This document shows positions 12,005 through 26,231 of a DNA stretch of 64,000 nucleotides, piece after piece; positions within the stretch are counted from its first letter, which is position 1, and each line of letters begins with the position of its first letter. A model generated the notes under the pieces. The model did not search any database. It saw only the letters and a program-made list of their open reading frames with translations, and was not told where the DNA came from. A program made the translations under genes and the position numbers. The stretch comes from Chaunax sp. Z400 (Eukaryota > Chordata > Actinopteri > Lophiiformes > Chaunacidae), in contig CM075190.1 of the NCBI GenBank assembly GCA_037577475.1, forward strand, positions 568,001 to 632,000, written 5' to 3'.

Positions 12005-12121
12005 CGAGTCTCTACGACCTTCCGTTCAAAAGTTACCAACCCGGGTAGGGCCCCGATTGAGTTTTTATCCCCTTAACCCTAACCCTAACCCTAACCCTAA
12101 CCCCTAACCCACACTTGTCCG
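12005..12121 (+). repeat. T module 10 with telomere-type tract
   Basis: The tract lies at 12073-12110. GATTG allele; 2399 bp after T9 (two extra A-B). Confidence 0.95.
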
Positions 12122-13743
12122 CGAGTCTCTACGACCTTCCGTTCCCGAGATACAGACATTCAAAATACGCCCCTACTGGACATGTCATATCTCGGGAAAG
12201 GAAGGTCGCACAGACTCGGGTCAAAGACTGGTGTTCTCAGAGACCACATAAACCCCTAGACGGACGTTGGTCCCGAGTCTCTACGACCTTCCGTTTCCGA
12301 GATACACACATTCACTATAGGCGAACCAAACCCCATTCACTTCAATGGGAAAATAAACTTGAGTATAACTCGGGAACGGAAGGTCGTAGAGACTCGGGAC
12401 CCTGATCCGTCGGACATAATTCGTGGTCTCTGAACACGCCAGACTTCTCCCCGAGTCTCTACGACCTTCCTTTCCCGAGATACAAACATTCCAAAAATCA
12501 CGAAAAATACATGTCATATCTCGGGAACCGTAAGTCGTAGAGACTCGGTTTACCTGCTGGCATTCTTGGAGACCCCATAAAACCATTGAAAGAGCTTATC
12601 CCCGAGTCTCTACGACCTTCCGTTCCCGAGATACAGACATTCAAAATACGCCCCTACTGGACATGTCATATCTCGGGAAAGGAAGGTCCCACAGACTCGG
12701 GACAAAGACTGGTGTTCTCAGAGACCACATAAACCCCTAGACCGACGTTGGTCCCGAGTCTCTACGACCTTCCGTTTCCGAGATACACACATTCACTATA
12801 GGCGAACCAAACCCCATTCACTTCAATGGGAAAATAAACTTGAGTATAACTCGGGAACGGAAGGTCGTAGAGACTCGGGACCATGATCCGTCCGACATAA
12901 TTCGTGGTCTCTGAACACGCCAGACTTCTCCACGAGTCTCTACGACCTTCCGTTCCCGAGATACAGACATTCAAAATACGCCCCTACTGGACATGTCATA
13001 TCTCGGGAAAGGAAGGTCGCACAGACTCGGGACAAAGACTGGTGTTCCCAGAGACCACATAAACCCCTAGACGGACGTTGGTCCCGAGTCTCTACGACCT
13101 TCCGTTTCCGAGATTCACACATTCACTATAGGCGAACCAAACCCCATTCACTTCAATGGGAAAATAAACTTGAGTATAACTCGGGAACGGAAGGTCGTAG
13201 AGACTCGGGACCATGATCCGTCCGACATAATTCGTGGTCTCTGAACACGCCAGACTTCTCCACGAGTCTCTACGACCTTCCGTTCCCGAGATACAGACAT
13301 TCAAAATACGCCCCTACTGGACATGTCATATCTCGGGAAAGGAAGGTCGCACAGACTCGGCACAAAGACTGGTGTTCTCAGAGACCACATAAACCCCTAG
13401 ACGGACGTTGGTCCCGAGTCTCTACGACCTTCCGTTTCCGAGATACACACATTCACTATAGGCGAACCAAACCCCATTCACTTCAATGGGAAAATAAACT
13501 TGAGTATAACTCGGGAACGGAAGGTCGTAGAGACTCGGGACCATGATCCGTCCGACATAATTCGTGGTCTCTGAACACTCCACACTTCTCCACGAGTCTC
13601 TACGACCTTCCGTTCCCGAGATACAAAAATTCCAAAAATCACCAAAAATACATGTCATATCTCGGGAACCGTAAGTCGTAGAGACTCGGTTTACCTGCTG
13701 ACGTTCTTGGAGACCCCATAAAACCGTTGAAAGAGCTTATCCC

Positions 13744-13860
13744 CGAGTCTCTACGACCTTCCGTTCAAAAGTTACCAACCCGGGTAGGGCCCCGATTGAG
13801 TTTTTATCCCCTTAACCCTAACCCTAACCCTAACCCTAACCCCTAACCCACACTTGTCCG
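13744..13860 (+). repeat. T module 11 with telomere-type tract
   Basis: The tract lies at 13812-13849. GATTG allele. The C before it is entered from a CTCCAC linker end, a junction scar at 13593. Confidence 0.95.
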
Positions 13861-15482
13861 CGAGTCTCTACGACCTTCCGTTCCCGAGATACAGACATTC
13901 AAAATACGCCCCTACTGGACATGTCATATCTCGGGAAAGGAAGGTCGCACAGACTCGGGTCAAAGACTGGTGTTCTCAGAGACCACATAAACCCCTAGAC
14001 GGACGTTGGTCCCGAGTCTCTACGACCTTCCGTTTCCGAGATACACACATTCACTATAGGCGAACCAAACCCCATTCACTTCAATGGGAAAATAAACTTG
14101 AGTATAACTCGGGAACGGAAGGTCGTAGAGACTCGGGACCCTGATCCGTCGGACATAATTCGTGGTCTCTGAACACGCCAGACTTCTCCCCGAGTCTCTA
14201 CGACCTTCCGTTCCCGAGATACAAACATTCCAAAAATCACGAAAAATACATGTCATATCTCGGGAACCGTAAGTCGTAGAGACTCGGTTTACCTGCTGGC
14301 ATTCTTGGAGACCCCATAAAACCATTAAAAGAGCTTATCCCCGAGTCTCTACGACCTTCCGTTCCCGAGATACAGACATTCAAAATACGCCCCTACTGGA
14401 CATGTCATATCTCGGGAAAGGAAGGTCCCACAGACTCGGGACAAAGACTGGTGTTCTCAGAGACCACATAAACCCCTAGACGGACGTTGGTCCCGAGTCT
14501 CTACGACCTTCCGTTTCCGAGATACAGACATTCACTATAGGCGAACCAAACCCCATTCACTTCAATGGGAAAATAAACTTGAGTATAACTCGGGAACGGA
14601 AGGTCGTAGAGACTCGGGACCATGATCCGTCCGACATAATTCGTGGTCTCTGAACACGCCAGACTTCTCCACGAGTCTCTACGACCTTCCGTTCCCGAGA
14701 TACAGACATTCAAAATACGCCCCTACTGGACATGTCATATCTCGGGAAAGGAAGGTCGCACAGACTCGGGACAAAGACTGGTGTTCCCAGAGACCACATA
14801 AACCCCTAGACGGACGTTGGTCCCGAGTCTCTACGACCTTCCGTTTCCGAGATTCACACATTCACTATAGGCGAACCAAACCCCATTCACTTCAATGGGA
14901 AAATAAACTTGAGTATAACTCGGGAACGGAAGGTCGTAGAGACTCGGGACAATGATCCGTCCGACATAATTCGTGGTCTCTGAACACTCCACACTTCTCC
15001 ACGAGTCTCTACGACCTTCCGTTCCCGAGATACAGACATTCAAAATACGCCCCTACTGGACATGTCATATCTCGGGAAAGGAAGGTCGCACAGACTCGGG
15101 ACGAAGACTGGTGTTCTCAGAGACCACATAAACCCCTAGACGGACGTTGGTCCCGAGTCTCTACGACCTTCCGTTTCCGAGATACACACATTCACTATAG
15201 GCGAACCAAACCCCATTCACTTCAATGGGAAAATAAACTTGAGTATAACTCGGGAACGGAAGGTCGTAGAGACTCGGGACCATGATCCGTCGGACATAAT
15301 TCGTGGTCTCTGAACACGCCAGACTTCTCCCCGAGTCTCTACGACCTTCCGTTCCCGAGATACAAAAATTCCAAAAATCACCCAAAATACATGTCATATC
15401 TCGGGAACCGTAAGTCGTAGAGACTCGGTTTACCTGCTGACGTTCTTGGAGACCCCATAAAACCGTTGAAAGAGCTTATCCC

Positions 15483-15599
15483 CGAGTCTCTACGACCTTC
15501 CGTTCAAAAGTTACCAACCCGGGTAGGGCCCCGATTGAGTTTTTATCCCCTTAACCCTAACCCTAACCCTAACCCTAACCCCTAACCCACACTTGTCCG
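15483..15599 (+). repeat. T module 12 with telomere-type tract
   Basis: The tract lies at 15551-15588. GATTG allele. The preceding C loop has CACCCAAAATAC instead of CACCAAAAATAC. Confidence 0.95.
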
Positions 15600-16410
15600 C
15601 GAGTCTCTACGACCTTCCGTTCCCGAGATACAGACATTCAAAATACGCCCCTACTGGACATGTCATATCTCGGGAAAGGAAGGTCGCACAGACTCGGGTC
15701 AAAGACTGGTGTTCTCAGAGACCACATAAACCCCTAGACGGACGTTGGTCCCGAGTCTCTACGACCTTCCGTTTCCGAGATACACACATTCACTATAGGC
15801 GAACCAAACCCCATTCACTTCAATGGGAAAATAAACTTGAGTATAACTCGGGAACGGAAGGTCGTAGAGACTCGGGACCCTGATCCGTCGGACATAATTC
15901 GTGGTCTCTGAACACGACAGACTTCTCCCCGAGTCTCTACGACCTTCCGTTCCCGAGATACAAACATTCCAAAAATCACGAAAAATACATGTCATATCTC
16001 GGGAACCGTAAGTCGTAGAGACTCGGTTTACCTGCTGGCATTCTTGGAGACCCCATAAAACCATTGAAAGAGCTTATCCACGAGTCTCTACGACCTTCCG
16101 TTCCCGAGATACAGACATTCAAAATACGCCCCTACTGGACATGTCATATCTCGGGAAAGGAAGGTCGCACAGACTCGGGACAAAGACTGGTGTTCCCAGA
16201 GACCACATAAACCCCTAGACGGACGTTGGTCCCGAGTCTCTACGACCTTCCGTTTCCGAGATTCACACATTCACTATAGGCGAACCAAACCCCATTCACT
16301 TCAATGGGAAAATAAACTTGAGTATAACTCGGGAACGGAAGGTCGTAGAGACTCGGGACCATGATCCGTCCGACATAATTCGTGGTCTCTGAACACGCCA
16401 GACTTCTCCA

Positions 16411-19400
16411 CGAGTCTCTACGACCTTCCGTTCCCGAGATACAGACATTCAAAATACGCCCCTACTGGACATGTCATATCTCGGGAAAGGAAGGTCGCAC
16501 AGACTCGGGACAAAGACTGGTGTTCTCAGAGACCACATAAACCCCTAGACGGACGTTGGTCCCGAGTCTCTACGACCTTCCGTTTCCGAGATACACACAT
16601 TCACTATAGGCGAACCAAACCCCATTCACTTCAATGGGAAAATAAACTTGAGTATAACTCGGGAACGGAAGGTCGTAGAGACTCGGGACCATGATCCGTC
16701 CGACATAATTCGTGGTCTCTGAACACTCCACTCTTCTCCACGAGTCTCTACGACCTTCCGTTCCCGAGATACAGACATTCAAAATACGCCCCTACTGGAC
16801 ATGTCATATCTCGGGAAAGGAAGGTCGCACAGACTCGGGACGAAGACTGGTGTTCTCAGAGACCACATAAACCCCTAGACGGACGTTGGTCCCGAGTCTC
16901 TACGACCTTCCGTTTCCGAGATACACACATTCACTATAGGCGAACCAAACCCCATTCACTTCAATGGGAAAATAAACTTGAGTATAACTCGGGAACGGAA
17001 GGTCGTAGAGACTCGGGACCATGATCCGTCGGACATAATTCGTGGTCTCTGAACACGCCAGACTTCTCCCCGAGTCTCTACGACCTTCCGTTCCCGAGAT
17101 ACAAAAATTCCAAAAATCACCAAAAATACATGTCATATCTCGGGAACCGTAAGTCGTAGAGACTCGGTTTACCTGCTGACGTTCTTGGAGACCCCATAAA
17201 ACCGTTGAAAGAGCTTATCCCCGAGTCTCTACGACCTTCCGTTCAAAAGTTACCAACCCGGGTAGGGCCCCGATTGAGTTTTTATCCCCTTAACCCTAAC
17301 CCTAACCCTAACCCTAACCCCTAACCCACACTTGTCCGCGAGTCTCTACGACCTTCCGTTCCCGAGATACAGACATTCAAAATACGCTCCTACTGGACAT
17401 GTCATATCTCGGGAAAGGAAGGTCGCACAGACTCGGGTCAAAGACTGGTGTTCTCAGAGACCACATAAACCCCTAGACGGACGTTGGTCCCGAGTCTCTA
17501 CGACCTTCCGTTTCCGAGATACACACATTCACTATAGGCGAACCAAACCCCATTCACTTCAATGGGAAAATAAACTTGAGTATAACTCGGGAACGGAAGG
17601 TCGTAGAGACTCGGGACCCTGATCCGTCGGACATAATTCGTGGTCTCTGAACACGCCAGACTTCTCCCCGAGTCTCTACGACCTTCCGTTCCCGAGATAC
17701 AAACATTCCAAAAATCACGAAAAATACATGTCATATCTCGGGAACCGTAAGTCGTAGAGACTCGGTTTACCTGCTGGCATTCTTGGAGACCCCATAAAAC
17801 CATTGAAAGAGCTTATCCCCGAGTCTCTACGACCTTCCGTTCCCGAGATACAGACATTCAAAATACGCCCCTACTGGACATGTCATATCTCGGGAAAGGA
17901 AGGTCCCACAGACTCGGGACAAAGACTGGTGTTCTCAGAGACCACATAAACCCCTAGACGGACGTTGGTCCCGAGTCTCTACGACCTTCCGTTTCCGAGA
18001 TACACACATTCACTATAGGCGAACCAAACCCCATTCACTTCAATGGGAAAATAAACTTGAGTATAACTCGGGAACGGAAGGTCGTAGAGACTCGGGACCA
18101 TGATCCGTCCGACATAATTCGTGGTCTCTGAACACGCCAGACTTCTCCACGAGTCTCTACGACCTTCCGTTCCCGAGATACAGACATTCAAAATACGCCC
18201 CTACTGGACATGTCATATCTCGGGAAAGGAAGGTCGCACAGACTCGGGACAAAGACTGGTGTTCCCAGAGACCACATAAACCCCTAGACGGACGTTGGTC
18301 CCGAGTCTCTACGACCTTCCGTTTCCGAGATTCACACATTCACTATAGGCGAACCAAACCCCATTCACTTCAATGGGAAAATAAACTTGAGTATAACTCG
18401 GGAACGGAAGGTCGTAGAGACTCGGGACCATGATCCGTCCGACATAATTCGTGGTCTCTGAACACGCCAGACTTCTCCACGAGTCTCTACGACCTTCCGT
18501 TCCCGAGATACAGACATTCAAAATACGCCCCTACTGGACATGTCATATCTCGGGAAAGGAAGGTCGCACAGACTCGGGTCAAAGACTGGTGTTCTCAGAG
18601 ACCACATAAACCCCTAGACGGACGTTGGTCCCGAGTCTCTACGACCTTCCGTTTCCGAGATACACACATTCACTATAGGCGAACCAAACCCCATTCACTT
18701 CAATGGGAAAATAAACTTGAGTATAACTCGGGAACGGAAGGTCGTAGAGACTCGGGACCCTGATCCGTCGGACATAATTCGTGGTCTCTGAACACGCCAG
18801 ACTTCTCCCCGAGTCTCTACGACCTTCCGTTCCCGAGATACAAACATTCCAAAAATCACGAAAAATACATGTCATATCTCGGGAACCGTAAGTCGTAGAG
18901 ACTCGGTTTACCTGCTGGCATTCTTGGAGACCCCATAAAACCATTGAAAGAGCTTATCCCCGAGTCTCTACGACCTTCCGTTCCCGAGATACAGACATTC
19001 AAAATACGCCCCTACTGGACATGTCATATCTCGGGAAAGGAAGGTCCCACAGACTCGGGACAAAGACTGGTGTTCTCAGAGACCACATAAACCCCTAGAC
19101 GGACGTTGGTCCCGAGTCTCTACGACCTTCCGTTTCCGAGATACACACATTCACTATAGGCGAACCAAACCCCATTCACTTCAATGGGAAAATAAACTTG
19201 AGTATAACTCGGGAACGGAAGGTCGTAGAGACTCGGGACCATGATCCGTCCGACATAATTCGTGGTCTCTGAACACGCCAGACTTCTCCACGAGTCTCTA
19301 CGACCTTCCGTTCCCGAGATACAGACATTCAAAATACGCCCCTACTGGACATGTCATATCTCGGGAAAGGAAGGTCGCACAGACTCGGGACAAAGACTGG

Positions 19401-22170
19401 TGTTCCCAGAGACCACATAAACCCCTAGACGGACGTTGGTCCCGAGTCTCTACGACCTTCCGTTTCCGAGATTCACACATTCACTATAGGCGAACCAAAC
19501 CCCATTCACTTCAATGGGAAAATAAACTTGAGTATAACTCGGGAACGGAAGGTCGTAGAGACTCGGGACCATGATCCGTCCGACATAATTCGTGGTCTCT
19601 GAACACGCCAGACTTCTCCACGAGTCTCTACGACCTTCCGTTCCCGAGATACAGACATTCAAAATACGCCCCTACTGGACATGTCATATCTCGGGAAAGG
19701 AAGGTCGCACAGACTCGGGACAAAGACTGGTGTTCTCAGAGACCACATAAACCCCTAGACGGACGTTGGTCCCGAGTCTCTACGACCTTCCGTTTCCGAG
19801 ATACACACATTCACTATAGGCGAACCAAACCCCATTCACTTCAATGGGAAAATAAACTTGAGTATAACTCGGGAACGGAAGGTCGTAGAGACTCGGGACC
19901 ATGATCCGTCCGACATAATTCGTGGTCTCTGAACACTCCACACTTCTCCACGAGTATCTACGACCTTCCGTTCCCGAGATACAGACATTCAAAATACGCC
20001 CCTACTGGACATGTCATATCTCGGGAAAGGAAGGTCGCACAGACTCGGGACGAAGACTGGTGTTCTCAGAGACCACATAAACCCCTAGACGGACGTTGGT
20101 CCCGAGTCTCTACGACCTTCCGTTTCCGAGATACACACATTCACTATAGGCGAACCAAACCCCATTCACTTCAATGGGAAAATAAACTTGAGTATAACTC
20201 GGGAACGGAAGGTCGTAGAGACTCGGGACCATGATCCGTCGGACATAATTCGTGGTCTCTGAACACGCCAGACTTCTCCCCGAGTCTCTACGACCTTCCG
20301 TTCCCGAGATACAAAAATTCCAAAAATCACCAAAAATACATGTCATATCTCGGGAACCGTAAGTCGTAGAGACTCGGTTTACCCGCTGGCATTCTTGGAG
20401 ACCCCATAAAACCATTGAAAGAGCTTATCCCCGAGTCTCTACGACCTTCCGTTCCCGAGATACAGACATTCAAAATACGCCCCTACTGGACATGTCATAT
20501 CTCGGGAAAGGAAGGTCGCACAGACTCGGGACAAAGACTGGTGTTCTCAGAGACCACATAAACCCCTAGACGGACGTTGGTCCCGAGTCTCTACGACCTT
20601 CCGTTTCCGAGATTCACACATTCACTATAGGCGAACCAAACCCCATTCACTTCAATGGGAAAATAAACTTGAGTATAACTCGGGAACGGAAGGTCGTAGA
20701 GACTCGGGACCATGATCCGTCCGACATAATTCGTGGTCTCTGAACACGCCAGACTTCTCCACGAGTCTCTACGACCTTCCGTTCCCGAGATACAGACATT
20801 CAAAATACGCCCCTACTGGACATGTCATATCTCGGGAAAGGAAGGTCGCACAGACTCGGGACAAAGACTGGTGTTCTCAGAGACCACATAAACCCCTAGA
20901 CGGACGTTGGTCCCGAGTCTCTACGACCTTCCGTTTCCGAGATACACACATTCACTATAGGCGAACCAAACCCCATTCACTTCAATGGGAAAATAAACTT
21001 GAGTATAACTCGGGAACGGAAGGTCGTAGAGACTCGGGACCATGATCCGTCGGACATAATTCGTGGTCTCTGAACACGCCAGACTTCTCCCCGAGTCTCT
21101 ACGACCTTCCGTTCCCGAGATACAAAAATTCCAAAAATCACCAAAAATACATGTCATATCTCGGGAACCGTAAGTCGTAGAGACTCGGTTTACCCGCTGG
21201 CATTCTTGGAGACCCCATAAAACCATTGAAAGAGCTTATCCCCGAGTCTCTACGACCTTCCGTTCCCGAGATACAGACATTCAAAATACGCCCCTACTGG
21301 ACATGTCATATCTCGGGAAAGGAAGGTCGCACAGACTCGGGACAAAGACTGGTGTTCTCAGAGACCACATAAACCCCTAGACGGACGTTGGTCCCGAGTC
21401 TCTACGACCTTCCGTTTCCGAGATACACACATTCACTATAGGCGAACCAAACCCCATTCACTTCAATGGGAAAATAAACTTGAGTATAACTCGGGAACGG
21501 AAGGTCGTAGAGACTCGGGACCATGATCCGTCCGACATAATTCGTGGTCTCTGAACACGCCACACTTCTCCACGAGTCTCTACGACCTTCCGTTCCCGAG
21601 ATACAGACATTCAAAATACGCCCCTACTGGACATGTCATATCTCGGGAAAGGAAGGTCGCACAGACTCGGGACGAAGACTGGTGTTCTCAGAGACCACAT
21701 AAACCCCTAGACGGACGTTGGTGCCGAGTCTCTACGACCTTCCGTTTCCGAGATACACACATTCACTATAGGCGAACCAAACCCCATTCACTTCAATGGG
21801 AAAATAAACTTGAGTATAACTCGGGAACGGAAGGTCGTAGAGACTCGGGACCATGATCCGTCGGACATAATTCGTGGTCTCTGAACACGCCAGACTTCTC
21901 CCCGAGTCTCTACGACCTTCCGTTCCCGAGATACAAAAATTCCAAAAATCACCAAAAATACATGTCATATCTCGGGAACCGTAAGTCGTAGAGACTCGGT
22001 TTACCCGCTGGCATTCTTGGAGACCCCATAAAACCATTGAAAGAGCTTATCCCCGAGTCTCTACGACCTTCCGTTCCCGAGATACAGACATTCAAAATAC
22101 GCCCCTACTGGACATGTCATATCTCGGGAAAGGAAGGTCGCACAGACTCGGGACAAAGACTGGTGTTCTC
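16411..22170. repeat. Long-range duplicated block, copy 1
   Basis: All module starts from the A at 16411 onward recur 41,830 bp downstream. Shared private variants include CACTCCACTCTTCTCC near 16724, AATACGCTCCTACTGG near 17382 and CACGAGTATCTACG near 19949. The block is at least 5,760 bp long; the right limit is set by the window edge of the other copy. Confidence 0.9.
17222..17338 (+). repeat. T module 13 with telomere-type tract
   Basis: The tract lies at 17290-17327. GATTG allele. Last T before the 8.8-kb T-free stretch; its partner 41,830 bp away is T28. Confidence 0.95.
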
Positions 22171-25100
22171 AGAGACCACATAAACCCCTAGACGGACGTT
22201 GGTCCCGAGTCTCTACGACCTTCCGTTTCCGAGATACACACATTCACTATAGGCGAACCAAACCCCATTCACTTCAATGGGAAAATAAACTTGAGTATAA
22301 CTCGGGAACGGAAGGTCGTAGAGACTCGGGACCATGATCCGTCCGACATAATTCGTGGTCTCTGAACACGCCACACTTCTCCACGAGTCTCTACGACCTT
22401 CCGTTCCCGAGATACAGACATTCAAAATACGCCCCTACTGGACATGTCATATCTCGGGAAAGGAAGGTCGCACAGACTCGGGACGAAGACTGGTGTTCTC
22501 AGAGACCACATAAACCCCTAGACGGACGTTGGTGCCGAGTCTCTACGACCTTCCGTTTCCGAGATACACACATTCACTATAGGCGAACCAAACCCCATTC
22601 ACTTCAATGGGAAAATAAACTTGAGTATAACTCGGGAACGGAAGGTCGTAGAGACTCGGGACCATGATCCGTCGGACATAATTCGTGGTCTCTGAACACG
22701 CCAGACTTCTCCCCGAGTCTCTACGACCTTCCGTTCCCGAGATACAAAAATTCCAAAAATCACCAAAAATACATGTCATATCTCGGGAACCGTAAGTCGT
22801 AGAGACTCGGTTTACCCGCTGGCATTCTTGGAGACCCCATAAAACCATTGAAAGAGCTTATCCCCGAGTCTCTACGACCTTCCGTTCCCGAGATACAGAC
22901 ATTCAAAATACGCCCCTACTGGACATGTCATATCTCGGGAAAGGAAGGTCGCACAGACTCGGGACAAAGACTGGTGTTCTCAGAGACCACATAAACCCCT
23001 AGACGGACGTTGGTCCCGAGTCTCTACGACCTTCCGTTTCCGAGATACACACATTCACTATAGGCGAACCAAACCCCATTCACTTCAATGGGAAAATAAA
23101 CTTGAGTATAACTCGGGAACGGAAGGTCGTAGAGACTCGGGACCATGATCCGTCCGACATAATTCGTGGTCTCTGAACACGCCACACTTCTCCACGAGTC
23201 TCTACGACCTTCCGTTCCCGAGATACAGACATTCAAAATACGCCCCTACTGGACATGTCATATCTCGGGAAAGGAAGGTCGCACAGACTCGGGACGAAGA
23301 CTGGTGTTCTCAGAGACCACATAAACCCCTAGACGGACGTTGGTGCCGAGTCTCTACGACCTTCCGTTTCCGAGATACACACATTCACTATAGGCGAACC
23401 AAACCCCATTCACTTCAATGGGAAAATAAACTTGAGTATAACTCGGGAACGGAAGGTCGTAGAGACTCGGGACCATGATCCGTCGGACATAATTCGTGGT
23501 CTCTGAACACGCCAGACTTCTCCCCGAGTCTCTACGACCTTCCGTTCCCGAGATACAGACATTCAAAATAAGCCCCTACTGGACATGTCATATCTCGGGA
23601 AAGGAAGGTCGCACAGACTCGGGACAAAGACTGGTGTTCTCAGAGACCACATAAACCCCTAAACGGACGTTGGTGCCGAGTCTCTACGACCTTCCGTTTC
23701 CGAGATACACACATTCACTATAGGCGAACCAAACCCCATTCACTTCAATGGGAAAATAAACTTGAGTATAACTCGGGAACGGAAGGTCGTAGAGACTCGG
23801 GACCATGATCCGTCGGACATAATTCGTGGTCTCTGAACACGCCAGACTTCTCCCCGAGTCTCTACGACCTTCCGTTCCCGAGATACAAAAATTCCAAAAA
23901 TCACCAAAAATACATGTCATATCTCGGGAACCGTAAGTCCTAGAGACTCGGTTTACCCGCTGGCATTCTTGGAGACCCCATAAAACCATTGAAAGAGCTT
24001 ATCCCCGAGTCTCTACGACCTTCCGTTCCCGAGATACAGACATTCAAAATACGCCCCTACTGGACATGTCATATCTCGGGAAAGGAAGGTCGCACAGAGT
24101 CGGGACAAAGACTGGTGTTCTCAGAGACCACATAAACCCCTAGACGGACGTTGGTCCCGAGTCTCTACGACCTTCCGTTTCCGAGATACACACATTCACT
24201 ATAGGCGAACCAAACCCCATTCACTTCAATGGGAAAATAAACTTGAGTATAACTCGGGAACGGAAGGTCGTAGAGACTCGGGACCATGATCCGTCCGACA
24301 TAATTCGTGGTCTCTGAACACGCCACACTTCTCCACGAGTCTCTACGACCTTCCGTTCCCGAGATACAGACATTCAAAATACGCCCCTACTGGACATGTC
24401 ATATCTCGGGAAAGGAAGGTCGCACAGACTCGGGACGAAGACTGGTGTTCTCAGAGACCACATAAACCCCTAGACGGACGTTGGTGCCGAGTCTCTACGA
24501 CCTTCCGTTTCCGAGATACACACATTCACTATAGGCGAACCAAACCCCATTCACTTCAATGGGAAAATAAACTTGAGTATAACTCGGGAACGGAAGGTCG
24601 TAGAGACTCGGGACCATGATCCGTCGGACATAATTCGTGGTCTCTGAACACGCCAGACTTCTCCCCGAGTCTCTACGACCTTCCGTTCCCGAGATACAAA
24701 AATTCCAAAAATCACCAAAAATACATGTCATATCTCGGGAACCGTAAGTCGTAGAGACTCGGTTTACCCGCTGGCATTCTTGGAGACCCCATAAAACCAT
24801 TGAAAGAGCTTATCCCCGAGTCTCTACGACCTTCCGTTCCCGAGATACAGACATTCAAAATACGCCCCTACTGGACATGTCATATCTCGGGAAAGGAAGG
24901 TCGCACAGACTCGGGACAAAGACTGGTGTTCTCAGAGACCACATAAACCCCTAGACGGACGTTGGTCCCGAGTCTCTACGACCTTCCGTTTCCGAGATAC
25001 ACACATTCACTATAGGCGAACCAAACCCCATTCACTTCAATGGGAAAATAAACTTGAGTATAACTCGGGAACGGAAGGTCGTAGAGACTCGGGACCATGA

Positions 25101-26108
25101 TCCGTCCGACATAATTCGTGGTCTCTGAACACGCCACACTTCTCCACGAGTCTCTACGACCTTCCGTTCCCGAGATACAGACATTCAAAATACGCCCCTA
25201 CTGGACATGTCATATCTCGGGAAAGGAAGGTCGCACAGACTCGGGACGAAGACTGGTGTTCTCAGAGACCACATAAACCCCTAGACGGACGTTGGTGCCG
25301 AGTCTCTACGACCTTCCGTTTCCGAGATACACACATTCACTATAGGCGAACCAAACCCCATTGACTTCAATGGGAAAATAAACTTGAGTATAACTCGGGA
25401 ACGGAAGGTCGTAGAGACTCGGGACCATGATCCGTCGGACATAATTCGTGGTCTCTGAACACGCCAGACTTCTCCCCGAGTCTCTACGACCTTCCGTTCC
25501 CGAGATACAAAAATTCCAAAAATCACCAAAAATACATGTCATATCTCGGGAACCGTAAGTCCTAGAGACTCGGTTTGCCCGCTGGCATTCTTGGAGACCC
25601 CATAAAACCATTGAAAGAGCTTATCCCCGAGTCTCTACGACCTTCCGTTCCCGAGATACAGACATTCAAAATACGCCCCTACTGGACATGTCATATCTCG
25701 GGAAAGGAAGGTCGCACAGACTCGGGACAAAGACTGGTGTTCTCAGAGACCACATAAACCCCTAGACGGACGTTGGTCCCGAGTCTCTACGACCTTCCGT
25801 TTCCGAGATACACACATTCACTATAGGCGAACCAAACCCCATTCACTTCAATGGGAAAATAAACTTGAGTATAACTCGGGAACGGAAGGTCGTAGAGACT
25901 CGGGACCATGATCCGTCCGACATAATTCGTGGTCTCTGAACACGCCACACTTCTCCACGAGTCTCTACGACCTTCCGTTCCCGAGATACAGACATTCCAA
26001 AAATCACCAAAAATACATGTCATATCTCGGGAACCGTAAATCGTAGAGACTCGGTTTACCTGCTGACGTTCTTGGAGACCCCATAAAACCGTTGAAAGAG
26101 CTTATCCC
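17339..26108. repeat. Domain 3: 8.8 kb without telomeric tracts, containing an 811-bp HOR
   Basis: There is no T between the modules at 17222 and 26109. From about 20.1 to 25.6 kb the modules B-C-A-B-A recur with an 811-bp period (B starts near 20103, 20914, 21725, 22536, then after one 330-bp insertion 23677, 24488 and 25299). Copies share CCACACTTCTCC and GGTGCCGAG variants and the C linker TTTACCCGCTGG. Confidence 0.9.
25958..26108. repeat. Chimeric A/C module
   Basis: The module starts like A (GAGATACAGACATTC) and continues like C (CCAAAAATCACC), with the switch around 25995-26000. It is entered from a CTCCAC linker end, the type that normally precedes A. Total length is still 151 bp. 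Either a crossover inside the ATTC shared by both loops or two substitutions could explain it; the linker end and the loop start together favour a crossover. Confidence 0.75.
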
Positions 26109-26231
26109 CGAGTCTCTACGACCTTCCGTTCAAAAGTTACCAACCCGGGTAGGGCCCCCATTGAGTTTTTATCCCCTTAACCCTAACCCTAACCCTAACC
26201 CTAACCCTAACCCCTAACCCACACTTGTCCG
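26109..26231 (+). repeat. T module 14, tract longer by one hexamer
   Basis: The tract at 26177-26220 is 44 bp instead of 38 bp: one extra CCCTAA. This is the only length change of the telomere-type tract among 28 copies. The CATTG allele returns here. The C before it is the A/C chimera at 25958. Confidence 0.95.

Larger units (their letters stand above)
3880..17221. repeat. Domain 2: 1739-bp higher-order repeat with 330-bp length steps
   Basis: T-to-T spacings are 1918, 1739, 2069, 2399, 1739, 1739 and 1739 bp. From the second T on, the order is T-A-B-C-(A-B)n-C with n = 3, 4 or 5. Diagnostic variants travel together in these units: GGTCAAAG in the A after T, GGACCCTGATCCGTCGG in the following B, AAACATTCC and CACGAAAAA in the following C, and TTCCCAG with GAGATTCAC in a later A-B. 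The final unit differs at 16080, where an arm is preceded by TCCAC rather than TCCCC. Confidence 0.9.
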
